Position numbers and translations under genes: made by a program
Notes under the pieces: model-generated
The model's database searches: none
Seen by the model: only the letters and a program-made list of their open reading frames with translations
Told to the model about the DNA's origin: nothing
DNA from: Phycisphaerales bacterium
GTDB lineage: Bacteria; Planctomycetota; Phycisphaerae; Phycisphaerales; SM1A02
Length of the DNA: 9,924 nt
Assembly: GCA_007127615.1 (NCBI GenBank)
Contig: SKZB01000176.1
Location: 1-9,924, forward strand
Direction: 5' to 3'
Shown: in pieces, positions 5,608-9,924 of the stretch
How positions within the stretch are numbered: position 1 is the first letter of the stretch
Layout of the letters: every line of letters begins with the position of its first letter

Positions 5608-6612
5608 TCACCGGTGCGAATCGCGCGGCCGGGTCGCCGCGCGTTCCAGCCGATTGCGGACCGCGTCCCAGATCGCGCCCGCTTCCTGCGGCCATTCGAT
5701 CAGCAAGCGTTTGCCGGCCAGGTCGTCCGCTTTGCGCAGCGTGTCGTAGAGCGTGGCGGCGTAGGCGTCGGGTTCACGCGGCATCAGAAAACACCGTTCG
5801 CCCTGCGCGGTGACCGGCGGTAACTCATCCGCCGGCTCACGGGCGATCAGGATGTCACCTGATTCAATTCGCAGCGTTGGGGAGGACCATTCTGATCGCG
5901 GCACCAGGGTCGCCGGAGTTCGCGGTTGGTAGTGGCGCGTCGCCGTGCCGGGACTGGAAGTCTGTGAGGTCGTACGGGCAACTTCGACCGTTCGTCCGAG
6001 GATCTGACGGATCGAATCCGCATCGATCTGTCCCGGTCTCAGGATCCGTGGTTCCGGTTGCGTCAGATCGAGTACGGTGGACTCGAGGCCGACCTCGCTG
6101 TCACCCCCGTCAAGAATCGTGAGATTGTCGGCATCCGCAAAGTCCGCGGCGACATGATTCGCGCGCGTCGGGGAAACCCGACCCGATCGATTGGCCGACG
6201 GGGCGGAGACCGGACCGTCGAATGCGCGGAGGAGTGACAGTGCGACCGGGTGACGCGGTACCCGAATCGCGATCGTATCGCGTCCGCCCGCAGCGGCCGC
6301 GGGTACCGAAACGGCGCGCGGCAGGATCAACGCCAGGGGGCCGGGCCAGAACGCCGCCGCCAGTTGCGCGGCTTCATCGCTCCACCCACCGGTCAATCGT
6401 GGTGCCCAGGAGGCCCCGGCGATGTGCGCGATCAGCGGGTTGTCGCTCGGCCTTCCCTTGAGTTCGTAGACCCGCGCGATGGCTTCGGGATTGAACGTGT
6501 CGGCCCCGAGGCCGTAGACCGTCTCCGTCGGGAACGCGACCAGCCGGCCGTCGCGCAGAAGCCGGGCCGCTTCGCGAATCGCTTCTTCCGTTGGTTCGAT
6601 CAGACGCGGCAT
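5608..6612 (-). CDS. L-threonylcarbamoyladenylate synthase, Sua5 type
   Basis: Makes threonylcarbamoyl-AMP from threonine, bicarbonate and ATP, the first step of the universal t6A37 modification of ANN-decoding tRNAs; cytoplasmic. Residues about 10-205 form the YrdC domain, with AFPTETVYGLGAD (26-38), the substrate-binding KGRPSDNPL (52-60), IAIRVPRHP (114-122), SAPSANRSGRVSPT (136-149) and ESTVLDL (177-183). The linker SPGTATRHYQP (220-230) is the family hallmark that closes over the active site. Residues about 232-326 are the C-terminal Sua5 domain. At 334 residues it is the long two-domain form, not the short TsaC form. The start is set by the family N-terminus; no Shine-Dalgarno sequence is visible. 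It begins 24 bases after the tolC stop on the same strand, so it is probably co-transcribed with tolC. The TsaB, TsaD and TsaE partners are not in the window. The name tsaC or sua5 would both be used. Confidence 0.93.
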   Translation of the reverse strand: MPRLIEPTEEAIREAARLLRDGRLVAFPTETVYGLGADTFNPEAIARVYELKGRPSDNPLIAHIAGASWAPRLTGGWSDEAAQLAAAFWPGPLALILPRAVSVPAAAAGGRDTIAIRVPRHPVALSLLRAFDGPVSAPSANRSGRVSPTRANHVAADFADADNLTILDGGDSEVGLESTVLDLTQPEPRILRPGQIDADSIRQILGRTVEVARTTSQTSSPGTATRHYQPRTPATLVPRSEWSSPTLRIESGDILIAREPADELPPVTAQGERCFLMPREPDAYAATLYDTLRKADDLAGKRLLIEWPQEAGAIWDAVRNRLERAATRPRDSHR

Positions 6613-6620
6613 GGAACGGC

Positions 6621-6632
6621 CCGGCGTACCGG
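6621..6632 (-). promoter_or_regulatory. Small hairpin in the leader of the Sua5 gene
   Basis: CCGG / CCGG around a four-base loop fills half of the 24-base gap between the tolC stop and the Sua5-gene start. No purine-rich ribosome-binding site is seen in that gap, so translation may rely on coupling to tolC or on an SD-independent mechanism. Confidence 0.3.
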
Positions 6633-6635
6633 CGG

Positions 6636-6668
6636 GTTACTCCGCATCCGCATTGGATGCGGAGTGAC
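6636..6668 (-). repeat. Near-perfect 14-bp inverted repeat across the tolC stop codon
   Basis: On the plus strand GTTACTCCGCATCC (6636-6649) faces GGATGCGGAGTGAC (6655-6668) across a five-base loop. The inner 11 bp are perfect and only the position 6638/6666 does not form a standard pair. The repeat contains the tolC stop codon (6637-6639) and the last tolC codons. There is no T tract on either side, so it is not a standard terminator. A hairpin here could protect the tolC message 3' end, set the level of the downstream Sua5 gene, or be a processing site. Confidence 0.75.
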
Positions 6669-8445
6669 GCACCGCTTCATCGTCCGCAAAATCGAATTCG
6701 ATCTGGTTCATCGCCAGTCCGATGCCCATGGCCCGGTAGAGTCGCGCCACCGCCTGATCGAAGTTGACGCGCGCGAGAATCTCCTGCTGGCGCGCGGTGG
6801 CCAATGTGTTCTGCCGGGTGAACTTCAGGTTGAGAAACTCCGGCGTCAGGCCGACCAGCGGCTCGCGGACCTCCAGCGCACGCAGATTTTCCGCCTGGGC
6901 GACCCGGAACGAACGCGTGGCCTGAATCAGTTCGTAGTTCGTCACCACATCACGCAGCGCCGCTTTGACATCGACAATGATGTTCTGCACGGTCTGCTGG
7001 TAACCGATCAGCGAAGCGGATCGACGCAAGCGGGCGGCGCGAAAGTCCGATTCGGCGGCGCGATTGCCGATCGGCATCTCGAAGCCCAGCCCGAGAAGGT
7101 AGTTGATGAAGCGGCCTTCGAACAGATCGTCGTAGGAGTCGCCGAAACTGTCATCCAGCCCCGAATAACGGATCTGCGCGTTGAGATTGAGCGCGGGCAG
7201 GCGGGCGTTCTCCGCCAGCATCTGACGAATCGAGGCGTCATCGATATTGAGAATCGTCTGTTGAATCTCCGGCCGATTGGCGACGGCCGTCACGATCGCT
7301 TCCCGCAAGCTGTACGCGATCGGAGTGGCGGCCGACTCATCGACCGGTTGAACGACGATCTCCGAACCGACGTTGAGCTCGGGATCGTTGATCAGCGTTT
7401 TCAACCGGTCCGATGCGGCTCGGACTTCCCGTCGTGCGCGGATCACATCCGCCTTCCGTTGTTCGACGGTGGCGACGGCGTCGGCGTACTCCGCGAGGCG
7501 CGCGTCGAAATCGCGGCGCCGATCCAGCACATCCCGCACCGACTCACCCTGCTCGACCAGCCATTGACGAATCTCCAGATCGCGCCAGGCAAAGACCAGG
7601 TTCCAGTACGCCTCTTCGGTTTCCTGAACGACGGTGAGCAGTTCGGCCCGCAGTTCGTGGACCGCGCGGCGTTCCATGTTGCGTGAAAGCCGAATGGATG
7701 CGCGGTTCACATCCGATCCGAAGCCGCGGAGCAGCGGCTGGGTGAAACCGAGCGTCACGCCGCTCAGGTACGCCGGATCGGGAAACTGATCGACCCCCGG
7801 CGACCGGTTTCGGCTGCGATTGAGATCCGTCGAAACGCTGAACGATCCGCCGGTCACCAGCGGCTTCCGGATGCCGGTGGAGAAACTATAACGCTGGCTT
7901 GCGTTCACGCCGCTGCCGAGCGGCACCCCGCCGAGCACCGGTACGGTGGAGGGTTCGTCCGTCCAGGCCAGCTCCACATCCGTGAAAAAGACGGCATCGA
8001 ACGCAGCTTCCGCGCTGAGCACTTCGGCTTCGTTGATTGCCGGCTGAAGTCGCGCCGCCTGGACGCCGAGATTGTTTCGCACGGCCGAACTGATGGCGGC
8101 CTGCAGGTTCAGCCCGATTTCACGTTGTTCCCGTCCCGTCAGATCCGCGCCGAGTTCGTGGGTGCGTGGGCGGGGCCCGAGGGCCGGTGTCATCGCATCA
8201 AGCTCATCGCGCCGCTCCGCGAGCTCCTCATCGATGGCTGCGGGCGGCTGGACCGTTTTCAGACGTGTTTCGGCATCCGGAAAACCCCGAATCTCCCGGT
8301 CGATGGCAGCGGTCAGCGTCCGGCGCAGCTCATCGTCGGCGCGGTCACCCTCGAAGGGTGACCGGCATCCCTGAACGAAAATGACGCTCATCAGCGGAAC
8401 TGCCGTCAGCGCGGCCCGGATTCGGATCGGGGGGGTGGCTCGCAT
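6637..8445 (-). CDS. TolC-family outer membrane efflux protein (predicted lipoprotein)
   Basis: Outer-membrane channel protein of the TolC/OEP superfamily, which forms trimers that export small molecules or proteins when joined to an inner-membrane pump. The start at 8445 gives a good lipoprotein signal: Arg-rich n-region (RATPPIRIR), hydrophobic core (11-24) and lipobox FVQGC with acylated C27. The Gln in the lipobox is unusual. A frame starting at 8493 adds 16 residues before this signal and is less likely. Residues 28-110 are a charged, probably helical stretch before the channel domain. The first OEP repeat spans about 112-355 (FTQPLLRGFG 234-243, QETEEAYWNL 274-283) and the second about 378-580 (REAIVTAVANRPEI, GFEMPIGNRAAESDF). 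At 602 residues it is longer than the usual 420-500. No membrane-fusion or pump gene is adjacent, so its partner is unknown. It is probably co-transcribed with the downstream Sua5 gene. Confidence 0.88.
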   Translation of the reverse strand: MRATPPIRIRAALTAVPLMSVIFVQGCRSPFEGDRADDELRRTLTAAIDREIRGFPDAETRLKTVQPPAAIDEELAERRDELDAMTPALGPRPRTHELGADLTGREQREIGLNLQAAISSAVRNNLGVQAARLQPAINEAEVLSAEAAFDAVFFTDVELAWTDEPSTVPVLGGVPLGSGVNASQRYSFSTGIRKPLVTGGSFSVSTDLNRSRNRSPGVDQFPDPAYLSGVTLGFTQPLLRGFGSDVNRASIRLSRNMERRAVHELRAELLTVVQETEEAYWNLVFAWRDLEIRQWLVEQGESVRDVLDRRRDFDARLAEYADAVATVEQRKADVIRARREVRAASDRLKTLINDPELNVGSEIVVQPVDESAATPIAYSLREAIVTAVANRPEIQQTILNIDDASIRQMLAENARLPALNLNAQIRYSGLDDSFGDSYDDLFEGRFINYLLGLGFEMPIGNRAAESDFRAARLRRSASLIGYQQTVQNIIVDVKAALRDVVTNYELIQATRSFRVAQAENLRALEVREPLVGLTPEFLNLKFTRQNTLATARQQEILARVNFDQAVARLYRAMGIGLAMNQIEFDFADDEAVRHSASNADAE

Positions 8446-8607
8446 GGTCCGGAAGGGTACCACGCCTTGCGGGGCTCGACCACGCGGACACAACTCCCTT
8501 GGGCGCCCCGGCGGATCAAGGTCCTTCGCCCTGCGGCGGGCGCGATCATGTCGATCCCGAAGGGGGACTCGTCGACCCGCCGGAATCGGTCTGAATCACT
8601 GCGTCAG

Positions 8608-8636
8608 TTGCCGCGAGAGAGTAAAGGGGATACGCT
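8608..8636 (+). promoter_or_regulatory. Candidate promoter of the SH3-domain protein gene
   Basis: TTGCCG (8608-8613, 4 of 6 matches to the -35 consensus), a 17-bp spacer and TACGCT (8631-8636, 3 of 6 matches to -10). Transcription would start near 8643, about 20 bases before the ATG. Spacing is ideal but the boxes are weak. Confidence 0.35.
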
Positions 8637-8648
8637 CCGATCGCAGCC

Positions 8649-8655
8649 AAAGGAG
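8649..8655 (+). promoter_or_regulatory. Strong ribosome-binding site deciding the SH3-protein start
   Basis: AAAGGAG is followed by eight bases and ATG 8664. It is the best Shine-Dalgarno sequence in the window and selects this start over the later in-frame ATG codons at residues 14 and 20. Confidence 0.75.
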
Positions 8656-8663
8656 TGTTGACC

Positions 8664-9924
8664 ATGACCACGTTCCCCCAAATCAGCCGCTGGAGCCGCC
8701 GGATGTCCCGGAAGCGCGGAATGGCCGCCGCTGCCATCTCGGCGCTGCTTCTGATGGCCGTCGCCGCCGTGATCCCCGTGACGGCTCAGCCCGCCCTCGC
8801 GGCGGAGGCCGACCGGGATGGGGTCATCTCCGTCATCACGGGCAACAACGTGTACGTCCGTTCCGGACCGGCCGATTCCTACTACCCGATCGGGCACGTC
8901 CAGGAAGGTCAGATGGTCAAGGTCATCGGCGAGCGGTTCAACTGGGCGCGAATCCGCACCACCGGGCCCCTCTTTGAGGGTGAGACGTTCTTCGGCTACA
9001 TCATCTATCCGCAGACCCAGCGCGGCCGTTTCCGTCTGGCGGAGGACGGCCGATCCGCCGTGACCCTCGGCCGCACCGATGTGCTGGCGCCGAATCTCAA
9101 TACCGACTTCAATCCCAACGACAGCTGGAAGCCGCTTGTTCGTCTTGAGGCCGACCAGGACGTCACCGTTCTGGAAACGACCCACACGGCGAACAATCTG
9201 GTCCACAAGGTCCGTTTACCGGAAAACGCGGAAGTCTGGATCAGCGCGCGGTACATCCGCCCCGCCGATGCCGATGAACGACGGGAATGGGATCGTCTCG
9301 TGTACGGGGAGCCGGAAGAGGAAGAAGAGGAGAAGGAAGCGGAACGCGTCGCGGAGGCGGAGCGGGACGACCAGGACGCGGCCGATGATCACGCTCGGGA
9401 AGCGCGCGCCGATGCGGAGCGTGAAGATGAGCGTCGGGTTGAAGAGAAGCCCACCGAACGTGCGGAGCGGCGCGAGGACGATGTTGCCGATCAGGAACAA
9501 CGTGCCGACCGACCAGCGGATCGGGTGGGGACATCGGAACCCCGGGAAGTGGCGAGGGCGGATCGCGACGATGAGACGGAGCGAGCGCCGGTCGTTGCGC
9601 GCGAAGCGGAGGAAGTGCCCGAGGTGATGGATCCGCCCGCCGCTGAGGAGGAAGAGACAGAAGAAGTCGACGACGCGGAGGCGGATGAAGAAGCCGCGGC
9701 CGCAGAAGAAGATATCTCCGAGCGGGTCGCGCGCGCTACTTTGGATGATCTTGAGGCGGCGTTCCGTCGCTTGCGTGAAGAGGATATCGAAACGCGTGAG
9801 GTTCGACCTCTGCGCCGGATGTACCGGCAGTTTGCCGAGCAGACCGACGATGAGACGGCCGGACGTTTTGCGGAAGGACGGGCCGAGCAGCTTCAGCTCA
9901 TGATCGATATCCAGCAGCGGCGCC
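8664..9924 (+). CDS. Secreted bacterial SH3-domain protein with acidic/Arg low-complexity tail (3' partial)
   Basis: Open through the window end with 420 complete codons and no stop, so the C-terminus is missing. A signal peptide is clear: basic n-region SRRMSRKRG (11-19), hydrophobic core (20-39) and AQPALAA-EAD, cleavage near 47-48. The n-region has a loose twin-arginine look (SRRMSRK) but lacks the hydrophobic +2/+3 residues. Residues 53-115 form a bacterial SH3 domain (VYVRSGPADSYYPIGHV, then VKVIGERFNWARI). Residues 130-200 look like a second, divergent SH3-like unit ending in VWISARYIRP. SH3b domains commonly bind cell-wall or other envelope ligands, so an envelope role is inferred. Residues 216-350 are almost entirely E, D, R, A, V and P, with no aromatic residue, and are probably disordered or charged helix. 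From 351 a normal helical segment resumes (LDDLEAAFRRLREED). No specific function can be named. Confidence 0.82.
   Translation, partial: MTTFPQISRWSRRMSRKRGMAAAAISALLLMAVAAVIPVTAQPALAAEADRDGVISVITGNNVYVRSGPADSYYPIGHVQEGQMVKVIGERFNWARIRTTGPLFEGETFFGYIIYPQTQRGRFRLAEDGRSAVTLGRTDVLAPNLNTDFNPNDSWKPLVRLEADQDVTVLETTHTANNLVHKVRLPENAEVWISARYIRPADADERREWDRLVYGEPEEEEEEKEAERVAEAERDDQDAADDHAREARADAEREDERRVEEKPTERAERREDDVADQEQRADRPADRVGTSEPREVARADRDDETERAPVVAREAEEVPEVMDPPAAEEEETEEVDDAEADEEAAAAEEDISERVARATLDDLEAAFRRLREEDIETREVRPLRRMYRQFAEQTDDETAGRFAEGRAEQLQLMIDIQQRR

Larger units (their letters stand above)
8446..8663. other. Divergent intergenic region between tolC and the SH3-protein gene
   Basis: This 218-base spacer separates the tolC start (leftward) and the SH3-protein start (rightward). 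A promoter candidate is visible only for the rightward gene. For tolC I found no acceptable -35/-10 pair and only a weak GGA near the start. Frames crossing it have no ribosome-binding site or recognisable product. Confidence 0.5.

Noticed and set aside
4664..5695. A 343-codon minus-strand frame opposite pdhC
   Set aside because: It is the mirror frame of the E2 catalytic domain. Its composition (His, Arg, Gly and Ala rich) is typical of antisense translation.
6250..7686. A 478-codon open frame on the plus strand opposite tolC and the Sua5 gene
   Set aside because: It is antisense to two genes with clear family motifs. It lacks a ribosome-binding site and recognisable domains, and long antisense frames are expected in GC-rich coding DNA.
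8674..8725. Twin-arginine export signal in the SH3 protein
   Set aside because: SRRMSRK has the paired arginines but not the usual hydrophobic residues after them, so an ordinary Sec signal explains the sequence equally well.

Overview
The window is GC-rich bacterial DNA with short intergenic gaps and six protein-coding genes plus one truncated at each edge effect noted below: two of the seven coding regions run off the window (the first at its 5' end, the last at its 3' end). The combination of a Gram-positive-style pyruvate dehydrogenase (split E1 alpha and beta), a long lipoprotein-type TolC outer-membrane protein and a secreted SH3-domain protein with a very long acidic/Arg tail suggests a Gram-negative-type bacterium, most probably a member of the Planctomycetota (Phycisphaerae-like). 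This assignment is inferred from protein style only; no rRNA or other phylogenetic marker is present.

Layout. Bases 1-1158 (+): 3' part of a DegT/DnrJ/EryC1/StrS PLP-dependent sugar aminotransferase. Bases 1193-1667 (-): a compact monocistronic unit with a near-consensus promoter (TTGGCA, 16 bp, TATCAT), a GGAG ribosome-binding site, a 106-residue basic protein of unknown function and an intrinsic terminator. Bases 1668-1941: non-coding leader region of the next operon, with a TAGAAT box and a long dyad/hairpin. Bases 1942-5590 (+): pdhA, pdhB and pdhC, encoding E1 alpha, E1 beta and lipoyl E2 of a 2-oxo-acid (probably pyruvate) dehydrogenase complex. E3 is not in the window. The pdhA-pdhB gap carries three exact 10-bp tandem repeats and a small terminator-like hairpin.

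Bases 5608-8445 (-): a two-gene unit converging on the pdh operon. It consists of a TolC-family outer-membrane efflux protein with a lipoprotein signal, then a full-length Sua5-type L-threonylcarbamoyladenylate synthase. A near-perfect 14-bp inverted repeat spans the tolC stop codon. Bases 8446-8663 are a divergent intergenic region with a plausible promoter for the rightward gene. Bases 8664-9924 (+): a secreted bacterial-SH3 protein whose 420 visible residues include about 130 residues of almost pure E/D/R/A sequence; it is cut by the window end.

Functionally the neighbourhood mixes central carbon metabolism (pdhABC), tRNA modification (sua5), envelope export (tolC), envelope/secreted structure (SH3 protein) and surface-sugar synthesis (DegT). 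It looks like an ordinary chromosomal region. I saw no tRNA, rRNA, CRISPR, transposase, phage gene or defence system. The most interesting items are regulatory-looking structures in and before the pdh operon, the tolC-sua5 hairpin, the small orphan basic protein and the low-complexity tail of the SH3 protein.
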